DNA from: Pseudomonas japonica
GTDB taxonomy: Bacteria > Pseudomonadota > Gammaproteobacteria > Pseudomonadales > Pseudomonadaceae
DNA: 64,000 nucleotides
Assembly (NCBI RefSeq): GCF_013522925.1
Contig: NZ_JAAMQU010000007.1
Coordinates: forward strand, 248,001-312,000
Reading direction: 5' to 3'
In this document: positions 46,858-57,294 of the stretch, one piece after another
Layout of the letters: each line of letters begins with the position of its first letter
Position numbering within the stretch: the first letter of the stretch is position 1
Notes under the pieces: generated by a model
The model's database searches: none
The model's input: only the letters and a program-made list of their open reading frames with translations
What the model was told of the DNA's origin: nothing
Program-made: the position numbers and the translations under genes

Positions 46858-48465
46858 ATGTTACGAATTACCGAACTCAAACTCCCCCTGGATCACACTG
46901 ACGACGCCTTGCGCCAGGCCATTGTCCAGCGGTTGAGCATTGCCAACGAAGACCTGTTGGCGTTCACCATTTTCAAGCGCAGCTACGACGCCCGTAAAAA
47001 GAACTCCGAGCTGCTGTTCATCTATGCGGTGGACGTGACCGTTGCCAACGAAGCCGCCGTGCTGGAGCGCTTCGCTGGCGACCATAACGTTGTGATCGCC
47101 CCGGACATGGCCTACCGCTTCGTTGGCCAGGCCCCTGCAGCGCTGGAACAGCGCCCATTGGTAGTAGGCTTCGGCCCGTGCGGCATCTTCGCCGCGTTGT
47201 TGCTGGCACAAATGGGCTTCAGGCCGATCGTGCTGGAGCGAGGCAAGGAAGTGCGCCAGCGCACCAAGGACACTTGGGGCCTGTGGCGCAAGGCCGAGCT
47301 GAACCCCGAATCCAACGTGCAATTCGGCGAAGGCGGTGCGGGCACCTTTTCGGACGGCAAGCTGTACAGCCAGATCCGCGACCCCCAGCACCATGGTCGC
47401 AAGGTGCTGGAAGAGTTCGTGATGGCCGGCGCGCCGGAAGAAATCCTCTACGTGAACAAGCCCCACATCGGCACCTTCCGGCTCACCGGCATGGTTGAGA
47501 ATATGCGGCAGGAAATCATCGCCCTCGGCGGTGAGATCCGTTTCGAATCCAGGGTCAGCGACCTGCTGATCGAAGACGGGCAGGTGCAAGGTGTGGAGCT
47601 GGCGAATGGCGAGCAATTGCTGTCCCGCCACGTGGTGCTCGCACTGGGCCACAGTGCCCGTGACACCTTCCGCATGCTTCACGCGCGTGGTGTGTACATG
47701 GAAGCCAAGCCGTTCTCGGTCGGCTTCCGGATCGAGCACCCGCAGTCGGTCATCGACAAGGCCCGCCTGGGCAAATATGCGGGGCACCCCAAGCTGGGCG
47801 CGGCCGATTACAAGTTGGTGTATCACGCCAGCAACGGCCGCTCGGTGTACAGCTTCTGCATGTGCCCGGGCGGCACCGTGGTCGCGGCCACCTCCGAGCC
47901 AGGCCGCGTGGTCACCAACGGCATGAGCCAGTATTCGCGCAACGAGCGCAACGCCAACTCCGGCCTGGTGGTAGGTATCTCGCCCGAGCAGGACTACCCC
48001 GGCGGCCCGCTGGCCGGCATCGAGCTGCAGGAACAGCTCGAAGCCGCGGCCTACGTGATGGGCGGCAGCAGCTACCATGCACCTGGGCAACTGGTGGGGG
48101 ATTTCATCGCGGGCCGTGCTTCGACCGCCCTGGGCAGCGTCGAGCCTTCCTACAAGCCCGGCGTGGCACTGGTGGACCTTGCGGCTTCCCTGCCGGCTTT
48201 CGCCATCGAGGCCATCCGTGAAGCGCTGCCGGCCTTCGACCGCCAGATCAAGGGCTACAGCATGCACGACGCAGTGCTGACCGGGATCGAAACCCGCACC
48301 TCCTCTCCGCTGCGCATCACCCGGGACGAAAGCTTCCAGAGCCTGAACCTCAAGGGCCTGTTCCCGGCCGGGGAAGGTGCCGGCTATGCCGGCGGTATCC
48401 TCTCCGCCGGCGTGGATGGCATTCGAATCGCCGAGGCCGTGGCACGAGACATGCTGGGCGCCTGA
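46858..48465 (+). CDS. Uncharacterised FAD-dependent dehydrogenase (COG2509 type)
   Basis: 535 residues. An N-terminal domain of about 85 residues (LPLDHTDDALRQAIVQRLSI, FKRSYDARKK) precedes the FAD motif VVGFGPCGIFAALLLAQMG. QFGEGGAGTFSDGKLYSQIRD and the C-terminal FPAGEGAGYAGGILSAGVDG follow. These are the hallmarks of a conserved family widely present in bacteria with no settled substrate. No membrane segment is seen. The start ATG aligns with the family N-terminus. It converges on the cysteine-desulfhydrase-like gene, with a gap of 6 bases. Confidence 0.83.
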   Translation: MLRITELKLPLDHTDDALRQAIVQRLSIANEDLLAFTIFKRSYDARKKNSELLFIYAVDVTVANEAAVLERFAGDHNVVIAPDMAYRFVGQAPAALEQRPLVVGFGPCGIFAALLLAQMGFRPIVLERGKEVRQRTKDTWGLWRKAELNPESNVQFGEGGAGTFSDGKLYSQIRDPQHHGRKVLEEFVMAGAPEEILYVNKPHIGTFRLTGMVENMRQEIIALGGEIRFESRVSDLLIEDGQVQGVELANGEQLLSRHVVLALGHSARDTFRMLHARGVYMEAKPFSVGFRIEHPQSVIDKARLGKYAGHPKLGAADYKLVYHASNGRSVYSFCMCPGGTVVAATSEPGRVVTNGMSQYSRNERNANSGLVVGISPEQDYPGGPLAGIELQEQLEAAAYVMGGSSYHAPGQLVGDFIAGRASTALGSVEPSYKPGVALVDLAASLPAFAIEAIREALPAFDRQIKGYSMHDAVLTGIETRTSSPLRITRDESFQSLNLKGLFPAGEGAGYAGGILSAGVDGIRIAEAVARDMLGA

Positions 48466-48471
48466 CGCCCA

Positions 48472-49563
48472 TCACCCATGGTGGGCCAGCACGGATGCTG
48501 GCAGCGGCGCACCCTGCTCCACCACATCCCTGATGGCTGCCAGTGATTCGGCCAGGTCCAGGCCCTGGCCGGCCAGCCATCCCGCGTTGTAATACGTGCT
48601 CACGTAACGCTCGCCGCTGTCGCACAACAGGGTCACGATCGACCCATGGCGCCCTTCGTTCCGCATCAGCGCGGCGGCGGCCAGCGCGCCCACCAGGTTG
48701 GTGCCACTGGACGCCCCTACCCGCCGCCCCAGGTGCTCGCTGAGGTAATGCATGGCCGCCAGTGACAGTACGTCGGGTACCTTCACCATGCTGTCGATCA
48801 CGCCCGGCATGAACGAAGGTTCTACCCGTGGCCGCCCGATACCTTCGATACGCGAGCCATGAGGCAATGTGAGCTCACGGTTACCGCTGCGGTAAGCCTC
48901 GAAGAACACCGATCGCTCGGCGTCGGCGCACAACACGCGGCTACGGTGCTGGCGATAACGGACATAGCGGCCAAGGGTGGCGACTGTGCCCCCGGTGCCG
49001 GGGCTGGACACCAGCCAGTCGGGCTCGGGATGGCGCTCAAGGCGCATCTGCTGGAAGATCGACTCGGCGATGTTGTTGTTAGCGCGCCAGTCCGTGGCCC
49101 GCTCGGCATACAGGAACTGGTCCATGAAATGCCCACCAGTCTCGGCCGCCAGCTCCAGCGATGCCTGATGGATTTGCGTAGGGTCGTCCACCAGGTGGCT
49201 CTTGCCGCCATAAAAGGCGATCTGATCTATCTTCACCTGGGAGGTCGAGGCCGGCATTACCGCGATAAAAGGCAGCCCCAGCAAGCGCGCGAAGTAAGCC
49301 TCTGAAATGGCCGTCGACCCGCTTGACGCTTCGATTACGGGCTTGCCGGGTTTGAGCCAACCGTTACACAGGGCGTAGAGGAACAGCGAGCGGGCCAGCC
49401 GGTGCTTGAGGCTCCCGGTCGGGTGGCTGGACTCGTCCTTGAAATAAAGGTCGATCCCCGGGAACCCAGGTAGCGCGAAGGGGATCAGGTGAGTGTCGGC
49501 GCTGCGCTGGAAATCGGCCTCGATCAAGCGGATGGCGTCCAGGCCCCAGTTACGGTCGGTCAT
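48472..49563 (-). CDS. PLP-dependent cysteine synthase-family enzyme, probable L-cysteine desulfhydrase
   Basis: A 363-residue fold-type II PLP enzyme. The cofactor lysine is in [15 protein letters not shown], the substrate loop is [12 protein letters not shown], and the phosphate loop is [14 protein letters not shown]. The length and the start [11 protein letters not shown] with the [10 protein letters not shown] block resemble the Cds1-type cysteine desulfhydrases rather than CysK or CysM, and no CBS domain is present. The reaction would release H2S, ammonia and pyruvate from cysteine. ATG 49563 is chosen; the longer frame has no ribosome site. It is divergent from nhaA. Confidence 0.78.
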   Translation of the reverse strand: MTDRNWGLDAIRLIEADFQRSADTHLIPFALPGFPGIDLYFKDESSHPTGSLKHRLARSLFLYALCNGWLKPGKPVIEASSGSTAISEAYFARLLGLPFIAVMPASTSQVKIDQIAFYGGKSHLVDDPTQIHQASLELAAETGGHFMDQFLYAERATDWRANNNIAESIFQQMRLERHPEPDWLVSSPGTGGTVATLGRYVRYRQHRSRVLCADAERSVFFEAYRSGNRELTLPHGSRIEGIGRPRVEPSFMPGVIDSMVKVPDVLSLAAMHYLSEHLGRRVGASSGTNLVGALAAAALMRNEGRHGSIVTLLCDSGERYVSTYYNAGWLAGQGLDLAESLAAIRDVVEQGAPLPASVLAHHG

Positions 49564-49765
49564 GAATAAAACCCTTTGGCGTGCCACCGCTGACTCAAGC
49601 CGGCCGACACAAACGGAAACTCATTATTGGAATAGTCCGGAAAGCCACGGAGTGCGGGGGCCGCGGCTACTTTCAAACGGTTATAAGCTTATACTTTTTG
49701 TTTGCCGGGCGGCCACTGCAGGTTAGGGTACGCCTCCTTTCCACACACGACCAAGGAGGGAGCCC

Positions 49766-50953
49766 TTGTCCGTACGCCTCTCACTACGCAAATTCTTCGC
49801 GATGGAAGCCACTGGTGGCCTGCTGTTGATCATCGCCGCCGTCGTCGCCCTTGTGGCCAACAACTCGGCCGCTTCAGCGGGCTACCAAGCCTTTCTGGAC
49901 GTACCGGTATGGCTGAAGATCGGCCCACTGGAGCTCGCCAAGCCACTGCTGCTGTGGATCAACGACGCCTTGATGGCGCTGTTCTTCTTGCTGATCGGCC
50001 TGGAGGTGAAACGCGAAATGTTGCAGGGCCACCTGGCCAAACCTTCCCAGGTCATCCTGCCCGGTGCCGCCGCCATCGGCGGCATGGTAGTCCCCGCGTT
50101 GATCTACTGGGCATTGAACTATCAGGAGCCCGCCGCTGCGGCGGGCTGGGCCATCCCCACCGCCACGGATATCGCCTTCGCCCTGGGCGTACTCGCGTTG
50201 CTGGGCAAACGGGTGCCCCCTTCGCTCAAGCTGTTCCTGATGACCCTGGCCATCATCGACGACCTGGGCGCGATCGTGATCATCGCGTTGTTTTACTCGG
50301 GCGCGCTCTCCAGCACGGCGCTGATGATCGCCGCCGGCTGCCTGTTGGCACTGTTCGGGTTGAACCGCGCCAATGTCAGGCACCTTGCGCCTTACCTGCT
50401 GATCGGTATCGTGTTGTGGGTGTGCGTGCTCAAAAGCGGCGTACACGCCACCCTGGCCGGGGTAGCGCTGGCAATGTTCATCCCGCTGCGGGGAGAGAAG
50501 GAAAACGCGGAGCCCCCACTGCTTCGGCTTGAACATGCGCTTCACCCATGGGTGGCCTATGCCATTCTGCCGCTGTTCGCCTTCGCCAATGCAGGGATTC
50601 CCCTGGCCGGTATGACCCTCGAAAGCTTCACTCATCCAGTGCCGCTGGGGATCACACTGGGGCTGCTTGCGGGCAAGACCATCGGCGTGTTCGGGCTTAC
50701 CTGGTTGGCGGTCAAGCTACGGCTGGCAGCGCTGCCGGCCGGAGCCAACTGGGGCCAGCTGCTGGGAGTGGCCGTGCTGTGCGGCATCGGCTTTACCATG
50801 AGCATTTTCGTGGGCTCACTGGCTTTCGATGCGTCCACCAGCGTATATGCCGGCCAGGATCGAATGGGCATCCTTACCGGTTCGTTCCTGGCGGCGGTGG
50901 GTGGTTACCTGATCATGGCACTTACCAGCAAAAAATCGCCGGGAGCTGCTTGA
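49766..50953 (+). CDS. nhaA: Na+/H+ antiporter NhaA
   Basis: A 395-residue antiporter with about 12 helices. The two adjacent ion-binding aspartates are in [14 protein letters not shown] (equivalent to D163/D164 of E. coli), [16 protein letters not shown] contains the conserved Asp of the 133 position, and [12 protein letters not shown] carries the Lys/His of helix [18 protein letters not shown] closes the family signature. It expels Na+ in exchange for protons at alkaline pH. The start is TTG, supported by AAGGAGGGA just upstream; no ATG gives a full-length protein. Confidence 0.95.
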   Translation: MSVRLSLRKFFAMEATGGLLLIIAAVVALVANNSAASAGYQAFLDVPVWLKIGPLELAKPLLLWINDALMALFFLLIGLEVKREMLQGHLAKPSQVILPGAAAIGGMVVPALIYWALNYQEPAAAAGWAIPTATDIAFALGVLALLGKRVPPSLKLFLMTLAIIDDLGAIVIIALFYSGALSSTALMIAAGCLLALFGLNRANVRHLAPYLLIGIVLWVCVLKSGVHATLAGVALAMFIPLRGEKENAEPPLLRLEHALHPWVAYAILPLFAFANAGIPLAGMTLESFTHPVPLGITLGLLAGKTIGVFGLTWLAVKLRLAALPAGANWGQLLGVAVLCGIGFTMSIFVGSLAFDASTSVYAGQDRMGILTGSFLAAVGGYLIMALTSKKSPGAA

Positions 50954-50992
50954 GCGGAGGGGCCTGAATGGGGCCCCAAGCTTGCAACGGTA

Positions 50993-51457
50993 TCAGTGGC
51001 TGACGCGGCTGGTACCGTCCACGGTCATGATGCGCACGCGCTCGCCTACGCGGAACACTTCATTCTCCTGAACCTGCTGCACATAGGCGCGGGTGCTGCC
51101 GTCGTCTTCGCGTACGGTGATTTCAACGCCCTGGGTACGGGTCAGGCCTTCTTCAGTTGCCGAACCGAGCAGCCCACCCGCTACTGCCCCGATTACCGCC
51201 GCGACGATGCTGCCGCGGCCACCGCCAACGGTGCTGCCTGCCACGCCGCCCACGATGGCGCCAGCGCCGGTACCGATAGGCGTCTTGGTCCCTTCGATCT
51301 TCACGGGCCGCAGGGATTCGATGGTGCCCATGCGCACGGTTTGCACGCGGCGGGCCTCATCACGGGAATACGTGTCGCCGGTGAGGCTGGATGCACAGCC
51401 GCTCAGCAGAACGGTCATGGCGGTGAAGCAGCTGGCGAGAACAACAGAATTACGCAT
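50993..51457 (-). CDS. Glycine-zipper 2TM outer-membrane lipoprotein (SlyB-like)
   Basis: 154 residues. A lipoprotein signal ends at LLSGC with Cys21. The YSRDEARRVQTV segment precedes a glycine zipper of two hydrophobic helices (AGAIVGGVAGSTVGGG and VIGAVAGGLLGSATEEG), and a small beta-rich end (VEITVREDDG, FRVGERVRIMTVDG) follows. This is the SlyB/PcpY arrangement. SlyB-type proteins help keep the outer membrane intact. It lies 79 bases downstream of pdxH on the same strand. Confidence 0.85.
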   Translation of the reverse strand: MRNSVVLASCFTAMTVLLSGCASSLTGDTYSRDEARRVQTVRMGTIESLRPVKIEGTKTPIGTGAGAIVGGVAGSTVGGGRGSIVAAVIGAVAGGLLGSATEEGLTRTQGVEITVREDDGSTRAYVQQVQENEVFRVGERVRIMTVDGTSRVSH

Positions 51458-51536
51458 GGATCACACTCCGTAGGACAGACGGCTATTAGACGCCGTCCTA
51501 CGAAGCGTGTCACGAAACCGAAGGGTTTTGAAGGGG

Positions 51537-52184
51537 TCAGGGCGCCAGGCGCTGACGATTCCAGGCACCCTGGTGCAAGCGGTAATCCAGGCGATCATGC
51601 AGACGGCTGGGGCGCCCCTGCCAGAACTCGATCCGGTCGGGAACCAGACGATAGCCGCCCCAGTGCTCGGGGCAACTGGGCGGGGTATCTCCAAAGCGCT
51701 GGCGGGTGACTTCCAGAAGGTTCTCCAACTCGGCCCGACCTGTGATGGGCCGGCTTTGTGGCGACGCCCACGCCCCGATCCGGCTGCCCAGCGGGCGCAC
51801 CTGGTAGTACGCCTCGGACTCGGCAGCCGCCACTTTCAACGCCCTGCCCTCGATGCGCACCTGGCGCTCGAGGGTAGGCCAGAAAAAGGTCATGGCAGCG
51901 AAGGCATTGAGCGCCAGGTGCTGGCCCTTGGCGCTCTCGTAGTTGGTGAAGAACGTAAACCCCTGGTCGTCCATACCCTTGAGCAGCAAAACACGGCAAT
52001 GAGGGCGCCCCTCACTGTCCACCGTTGCCAGGGTCATGGCATTGGCTTCAACCGGCAGTTGCTCGGTGTGCACGGCCTCGTCGAACCATTTGCGGAACAA
52101 AACCAGCGGGTTGGCGGGAGCTTCGCTCTCGGTCAACCCATCCCGGGTATAGTCACGGCGCATGTCCGCCAGGGATTTACTCAT
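51537..52184 (-). CDS. pdxH: Pyridoxamine 5'-phosphate oxidase
   Basis: A 215-residue FMN-binding split-barrel enzyme that oxidises pyridoxamine- or pyridoxine-5'-phosphate to [21 protein letters not shown] is the N-terminal PLP-binding region. [21 protein letters not shown] holds FMN contacts, [14 protein letters not shown] follows, and [22 protein letters not shown] with RLHDR forms the C-terminal dimer signature. The length matches E. coli PdxH (218). It starts 13 bases after the OmpA-like gene and probably shares its transcript. Confidence 0.95.
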   Translation of the reverse strand: MSKSLADMRRDYTRDGLTESEAPANPLVLFRKWFDEAVHTEQLPVEANAMTLATVDSEGRPHCRVLLLKGMDDQGFTFFTNYESAKGQHLALNAFAAMTFFWPTLERQVRIEGRALKVAAAESEAYYQVRPLGSRIGAWASPQSRPITGRAELENLLEVTRQRFGDTPPSCPEHWGGYRLVPDRIEFWQGRPSRLHDRLDYRLHQGAWNRQRLAP

Positions 52185-52197
52185 CGTCGCGGCCCGC

Positions 52198-53208
52198 TCA
52201 GTTCTTGGCTTGCTGGTCTGCAGCAGGTTTCTTCACTGCGGCAGCCTTCTTGGCCGCTGGCTTTTTCTTCGCTGCCACAGCCGCCGGCTTGCTGGCCTTC
52301 TTGCTCGCGGTAGCTTTCTTCGCGGGGGCTGCGGGGGCGGCTGCCGGTGCGTCCGGAACGGCCTTCACGTCCTGCAGGGCGACGATAGCGGCCGCCACCG
52401 GGGTAGGCTGATCATACTTGGCCATCAATGTGGCCATGCCGCTTTCCGGGGTTACCAGCATTTCCACGCGACGGTTCAGCGCACGGCCCGCCGGGCTGTC
52501 GTTGGCGGCACGGGGCACTACCGAACCCATACCCCGCAGGCTCAGGCGGTTACGTTGCAGGCCGCTGAGGCGGAAGATCGCCGCCACGGACTGCGCCCGC
52601 TCGAGGCTGACCTTTTTGTTGGCATCGGCCGCGCCAGTGCCATCGGCATGGCCAAGGATCAGCACTGAGGTTTTGCTGTCACCTTCCAGCGCCTTGGCCA
52701 CATTGGTAATGGGCGCAAGGGAAACCGGCAGCAGCATGGCCGGGCGGTCCGGGTTGAACGAACCGTCCACCGGTGCGGTGACTACCAGCATGTCGTCATG
52801 GCGCTCGAGCTGGAACTTGCTGCCCTTGATCGCTTCACGCAGTTTGGGCTCGTACGCATCCAGCCAGGCCTTGGTGACCGCTGGATCAACTTTCGCGGCA
52901 GCAGCGATGGCCGCCGCCGGAGCGCCCTTGGGATTGACTGCCGCAGCCTGAGCTTTCGCTTCACCGCCGAACGGCCACCACCAATGACCTTCGCTGGCTG
53001 CCTTGGCATCGGAGGCCGCCTCGGCCTTTGCCACCCGATCCTGTACGGCCTGTTCTACGCCATTGTCCTTGGCCACTTCCTTGGCAGCTTCCTCCCGGCC
53101 GAAGGGCCACCAGCCCGCATCCGCTGTGGAGGGAGCTTCCTGCGAGGTGTGGGCACAGCCTGTAATGGCCAGGCACAAGGCGAAAGCGAGAGTCTTCTTG
53201 GCGTACAT
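52198..53208 (-). CDS. OmpA-domain lipoprotein with histone-like Lys/Ala/Pro tail
   Basis: 336 residues. The lipoprotein signal ends at LAITGC (Cys18). Two copies of WWPFG occur at 33-37 and 77-81, separated by a charged Ala/Lys/Glu helix. An OmpA-like peptidoglycan-binding domain spans about 135-253 with ILGHADGTG and RRVEML. From residue 287 the protein is almost purely Ala, Lys and Pro in repeats such as [12 protein letters not shown], ending DQQAKN, much like AlgP or H1-type tails. The domain should anchor the outer membrane to peptidoglycan. The role of the basic tail is unknown. It is upstream of pdxH by 13 bases. Confidence 0.82.
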   Translation of the reverse strand: MYAKKTLAFALCLAITGCAHTSQEAPSTADAGWWPFGREEAAKEVAKDNGVEQAVQDRVAKAEAASDAKAASEGHWWWPFGGEAKAQAAAVNPKGAPAAAIAAAAKVDPAVTKAWLDAYEPKLREAIKGSKFQLERHDDMLVVTAPVDGSFNPDRPAMLLPVSLAPITNVAKALEGDSKTSVLILGHADGTGAADANKKVSLERAQSVAAIFRLSGLQRNRLSLRGMGSVVPRAANDSPAGRALNRRVEMLVTPESGMATLMAKYDQPTPVAAAIVALQDVKAVPDAPAAAPAAPAKKATASKKASKPAAVAAKKKPAAKKAAAVKKPAADQQAKN

Positions 53209-53317
53209 GGTCGATCCGGAAAGTGGAGTCAATAAATCGGGTTAGAAAACCCACATAAATCGTTGATTGGATGGTAGAACATTCCAGCGCCAGTGAGCTA
53301 CCGTCGGTCGTGTCGCA

Positions 53318-54463
53318 CTACAGGCACCGGGCAACCGCGCGGGCAAGTTTTTGCGCGCGCGGGTCCATCAATATATAGGGGCCAAGGGTATTGGTGACGA
53401 AGCCGAACGCCACGCCGCTGTGCGGGTCGGCGAAACCCACCGAGCCCCCAGCGCCGGGATGGCCGAACGCACCTGGCCCCATCCCGAAGGTCGCGTTGGC
53501 CAGCGTTGGCTGGTCGAGCATACACCCCAGGCCGAAACGCGTTGGGGTGAGCAAGGTAAGGTCGTCGCCCTGGCTATGTTCACGAGTGAGCTCATCGAGC
53601 CACTCGCCGTCCAGCAATTGCCCTTCAAGCAGGCCCTGGTAAAAACCCGCAAGGCTTCGAGCGTTGCCGTGGCCGTTCGCAGCGGGTTGCTCCATGCGGC
53701 GCCATTCGGGTTTATTGGTGCTGGTGAGAATGGAAGGTGGGTTGGTAAAGGCCCGCGTACTCAATGCTTCCGGCTCGCGCAGCGTTACCTGAAGCAAGCG
53801 CTGGGCGGCGGCGTCTCCCGGGTTGCCCTTGCCGCGAGCCACGTGGGCGACGCGATGGAATTCGCTGTCGCTCAGGCCGATATGGAAGTCCAGGCCCAGC
53901 GGTGCCACTACCCGGTCCACGATCGCACGACCGGGCGAACGCCCGTCCACTCGCCGGATCACCTCTCCAAGCAGCCAGCCGTAGGTGATCGCCGCATAGC
54001 CGTGGGCAGTCCCCGGCTCGAACCAGGGGCGCTCCGCCGCCAACGCCGCGGTCATCACCGGCCAGTCATACAACGCCTCTGCCGGCAAAAGCTCGCGCAG
54101 CGCCGGCAGGCCGGCCCGGTGGCACAACAGCTGGCGCACGGTAATCGACGCCTTGCCGTTCACGGCAAATTCAGGCCAGTACTGCGCCACTGGGGCGTCC
54201 AGAGCGAGCTTGCCCTCCGCGGCCAGTTGCAGTGCTGCCACCGCCGTGAGGGTTTTGGTGCATGAGAAGAGGTTCACCAGCGTATCGCTGTGCCAGGCCT
54301 CGGTGCCGTCCTTGTCGCTGGTGCCGCCCCACAGGTCGACCACCGTTTCGCCGTTTACCTGCACGCACAAGGCCGCTCCACGCTCCTGGCGATCCTCGAA
54401 CAGCGCGGCGAACGTATCGCGCACTGTTTCGAATTCCAGCGAATAATGGCCTTTGACTAGCAC
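53318..54463 (-). CDS. Serine beta-lactamase-fold hydrolase/esterase (EstB-like)
   Basis: 381 residues. The nucleophile motif SxxK is S67-C-T-K70 in NLFSCTKT. The tyrosine motif is in HGYAAITYGWLLGE, and a HPGAGGS element near the C-terminus takes the place of KTG. This is the class C beta-lactamase-like family VIII esterase arrangement. No signal peptide is visible, so it is probably cytoplasmic and acts on esters rather than on antibiotics. The GTG at 54463 is chosen because GGGAG lies 6 bases upstream; a TTG 8 codons further upstream is the alternative. Confidence 0.8.
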   Translation of the reverse strand: MLVKGHYSLEFETVRDTFAALFEDRQERGAALCVQVNGETVVDLWGGTSDKDGTEAWHSDTLVNLFSCTKTLTAVAALQLAAEGKLALDAPVAQYWPEFAVNGKASITVRQLLCHRAGLPALRELLPAEALYDWPVMTAALAAERPWFEPGTAHGYAAITYGWLLGEVIRRVDGRSPGRAIVDRVVAPLGLDFHIGLSDSEFHRVAHVARGKGNPGDAAAQRLLQVTLREPEALSTRAFTNPPSILTSTNKPEWRRMEQPAANGHGNARSLAGFYQGLLEGQLLDGEWLDELTREHSQGDDLTLLTPTRFGLGCMLDQPTLANATFGMGPGAFGHPGAGGSVGFADPHSGVAFGFVTNTLGPYILMDPRAQKLARAVARCL

Positions 54464-54559
54464 AGAAGCTCCCGGCGGGTTCGGCAAAAATGATTTGGCA
54501 TTGTTTCAGCCATTCACGGCTTTGTGAAGGGAATCGGCAGGGCGTTCGGCGGGCGCCTG

Positions 54560-56704
54560 CTAGCCGATTTCCCGGCGAAACGGCGGTAATGCATCGAGAA
54601 TGGCCTTGCCATAGCGCTGGGTAACCACGCGACGGTCCAGCAAGGTGATCATTCCGCGGTCCTGCTCGGTGCGCAGCAAGCGGCCGCAGGCCTGGATCAG
54701 GCGCAGGGACGCATCCGGCACGGCGATTTCCATGAACGGGTTCCCCCCGCGCGCCTCGATCCATTCAGCCAACGCTGCTTCCACGGGGTCGTCGGGCACC
54801 GCGAAGGGTATTTTCGCAATCACCACGTGCTCGCAGTAGGCCCCGGGAAGGTCGACGCCCTCGGCAAAGCTGGCGAGGCCGAACAATACGCTGCTTTCCC
54901 CGTCGTCGACGCGCGCCTTGTGCTTGTTCAAGGTTTCCTGCTTGGACAGGTTGCCCTGAATGAACACCTGCCGGCGCCATTCACGGTCCAGCCCGTCGAA
55001 AACGTCCTGCATTTGCCGGCGGGACGAGAACAGAACGAGCGAGCCCCGCGAGCCTTCGACCAGCCCGGGAAGCTCACGGATGATCGCGGCGGTATGGGCG
55101 GCGGCGTCACGTGGGTCGGCCCGTAGGTCTGGCACCCGCAGCACCCCGGCGTCGGCATGATGGAACGGGCTTGGGACTACGGCCGTGACGGCATCCCTGG
55201 GTAGCCCGGCGCGCATGCGGAAACGGTCGAAGCGGCCCAGCGCGGTGAGCGTGGCGGAGGTTACCACCGCGCCGAAGGCCACATTCCAGAGGTTGCGACG
55301 CAGCATTTCCGCCGCCAGGATGGGGCTGGCGTTCACTTCGAGGTCGTACAGCGAACCGGCTTCCACCAGGGTGAGCCAGCGTGCCATGGGCGGGCTGCCT
55401 TCCGGATCCTCGGCGGTGAAGGCGACCCACAGCTCCCAGCTACCCTGCGCGCGGGCGAGCAGCGTGCCGAACAGCGGGTACCATTCCTCTGCCTGGTGGC
55501 TGGCAATCCCGATATTCACCTCGCCTTCCATCCCTTCCTTGAGCAACTCGGCCAGGCGGGTATAGAGGTCGGTGAGCCGGGCGAAGCCCTTTTTCAGCTC
55601 CAGGCCCATCTCGCGGATATGCTCGGGCACCAGCCCGCCCACGAACCGATGCCGTGGCCGTTCGCGGCCTTCCATGTCTTCGCCGGGCCGGAAGTCGGCC
55701 AGTTGCTCGCAGGCGCCGTACATGAACTGCATTTGTGCCTTGAGCTCGCGGGCCAGCTCCGGCACTTGCTCGATCAGTTTGCCGAGGTCACCGGGCAAAG
55801 GATGCTGGGCGAGCAGCTTGGTGAGGTTGCGGGCCGTTTGCTCAAGCCAGTCAGCCGTTGAGCGCAGCCGCGTGAAATGGGCAAAGTGGCCGATGGCTTT
55901 GTCGGGCAGGTGATGCCCCTCGTCGAACACATAGAGTGTGTCTTTCGGGTCTGGCAGTACGGCGCCGCCGCCGAGTGCGAGGTCGGCCAGAACCATGTCA
56001 TGGTTGGTGACGATCACATCGACCTTGCCCATGCCTTCCCGCGCCTTGAAGAAGGTGCACTGCTGGAAGTTCGGACAATGGCGGTTGGTGCACTGGCTAT
56101 GGTCGGTGGTAAGGCGCGCCCAGACAGGATCTTCCAACGCCTCGGGCCAGCTGTCACGGTCACCGTCCCAACGGTTGCCGGCCAGCTTCTCGATCATTTT
56201 GGTGAACAGTTTGAGGCTGGCCTCGTCCACGTCGATGGAAAAGCCTTCGTCCTCGAACAGCTGGGCGGTGGCGTTCTGCGCCTCCCCTTCCTGCAGCAAG
56301 GCATCGAGCTTGGACAGGCACAGATAGCGCCCGCGCCCCTTGGCCAGCGCGAAGGTGAAGTTGAGCCCGGCGTTGCGCATGATGTCCGGGAGGTCCTTGT
56401 GGACGATCTGTTCCTGCAGCGCCACGGTAGCGGTTGCGATCACCAGCCGCTTGCCAGCAGCCTTGGCGGCGGGAATGGCCGCCAGGCTGTACGCCACGGT
56501 TTTACCGGTACCCGTGCCTGCCTCGACCGCAACCACGGCCGGTTCGCCCACGCGCCGCCCCTCCTCGTCGCACGGGACGGCGCCCAGCGCCTTGGCCACC
56601 TCGGCGATCATCAGGCGTTGGCCATAACGGGCCTTGAGCCCCTTGGCCTCGAGAAAACGGCTATAGGCGCCCTGGATGGTTGATTTGAGTTCAGTGCTGA
56701 GCAT
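54560..56704 (-). CDS. dinG: ATP-dependent DNA helicase DinG
   Basis: A 714-residue XPD-like helicase. Walker A is VEAGTGTGKTVAYSLA near 69, and the DEAH-like box reads VFDEGHHL. The four cysteines of the iron-sulfur cluster are visible as GRYLCLSK and CTNRHCPNFQQC, and the C-terminal motif is RLIQACGRLLRTEQDRG. DinG unwinds DNA, forked and R-loop structures with 5'-to-3' polarity and is associated with the SOS response in E. coli. The length matches E. coli DinG (716). ATG 56704 is chosen over an upstream in-frame GTG (56722). No LexA box was recognised upstream. Confidence 0.93.
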   Translation of the reverse strand: MLSTELKSTIQGAYSRFLEAKGLKARYGQRLMIAEVAKALGAVPCDEEGRRVGEPAVVAVEAGTGTGKTVAYSLAAIPAAKAAGKRLVIATATVALQEQIVHKDLPDIMRNAGLNFTFALAKGRGRYLCLSKLDALLQEGEAQNATAQLFEDEGFSIDVDEASLKLFTKMIEKLAGNRWDGDRDSWPEALEDPVWARLTTDHSQCTNRHCPNFQQCTFFKAREGMGKVDVIVTNHDMVLADLALGGGAVLPDPKDTLYVFDEGHHLPDKAIGHFAHFTRLRSTADWLEQTARNLTKLLAQHPLPGDLGKLIEQVPELARELKAQMQFMYGACEQLADFRPGEDMEGRERPRHRFVGGLVPEHIREMGLELKKGFARLTDLYTRLAELLKEGMEGEVNIGIASHQAEEWYPLFGTLLARAQGSWELWVAFTAEDPEGSPPMARWLTLVEAGSLYDLEVNASPILAAEMLRRNLWNVAFGAVVTSATLTALGRFDRFRMRAGLPRDAVTAVVPSPFHHADAGVLRVPDLRADPRDAAAHTAAIIRELPGLVEGSRGSLVLFSSRRQMQDVFDGLDREWRRQVFIQGNLSKQETLNKHKARVDDGESSVLFGLASFAEGVDLPGAYCEHVVIAKIPFAVPDDPVEAALAEWIEARGGNPFMEIAVPDASLRLIQACGRLLRTEQDRGMITLLDRRVVTQRYGKAILDALPPFRREIG

Positions 56705-56800
56705 GGAGTCCGAGCGGCCCAAAGGGCTGGATGGATTATCAGTAGTTCGGGAAGGTCGCTATCATACCCGCTATTGCCTGAGGCGCCGACCGAAAGTCCG

Positions 56801-57208
56801 ATGAACTCCACAACTTTTCATTTCAACGCCCCGCTCGCGCTTGCCGCGGCAGCCGCTGCGTGCTGCCTGGCACTGGTGTATGGCGCCATTCACGTACGTC
56901 AGCCGCTACGGCTGCGCCTGGGCTACGGGGTTGCCTGGATATGCCTGGCAGTGCTGGCCGGTTGCCTGGTCGCCTGGTTCAAAAGCCACTTTCCCAGCCT
57001 GGAGACCGCGCCTCGGCCGGTGCAGTGGCAATTGGGGGCTACCCTGGCGGCGGGCGCATTGCTGGCACGGGTAAGCCTGTTGCGCGCCGGAGAACTGGCC
57101 GCCGCTGACGGCCATGGCGCTGTTCGCCTGGCGCGTATCGTGCGTTGGCAGTTGGTTGCGGCGGCAGTGCTGCTGGGGGTGGGTACGGCGGTGGGAATGG
57201 CAGGGTAG
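56801..57208 (+). CDS. Hypothetical small membrane protein
   Basis: 135 residues with four hydrophobic segments (LALAAAAAACCLALVYGAI, GVAWICLAVLAGCLVAWF, QLGATLAAGALLARVSL and QLVAAAVLLGVGTAVGMAG), connected by short basic loops. The family is not recognised. The fold suggests a CopD- or DUF2214-like small four-helix membrane protein, but I see no metal- or heme-ligand His pattern. It is divergent from dinG and converges on a TetR gene. The ATG at 56801 is chosen; TTG 56774 is possible. Confidence 0.6.
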   Translation: MNSTTFHFNAPLALAAAAAACCLALVYGAIHVRQPLRLRLGYGVAWICLAVLAGCLVAWFKSHFPSLETAPRPVQWQLGATLAAGALLARVSLLRAGELAAADGHGAVRLARIVRWQLVAAAVLLGVGTAVGMAG

Positions 57209-57294
57209 CGATTGCAGCAGCCCTGCCGGGCTGGTCGCCGCCAAGGCGGGCTGCTACAGAGCCGTATTGGCGGATGCAAAAGAGCGAGCGCCGT

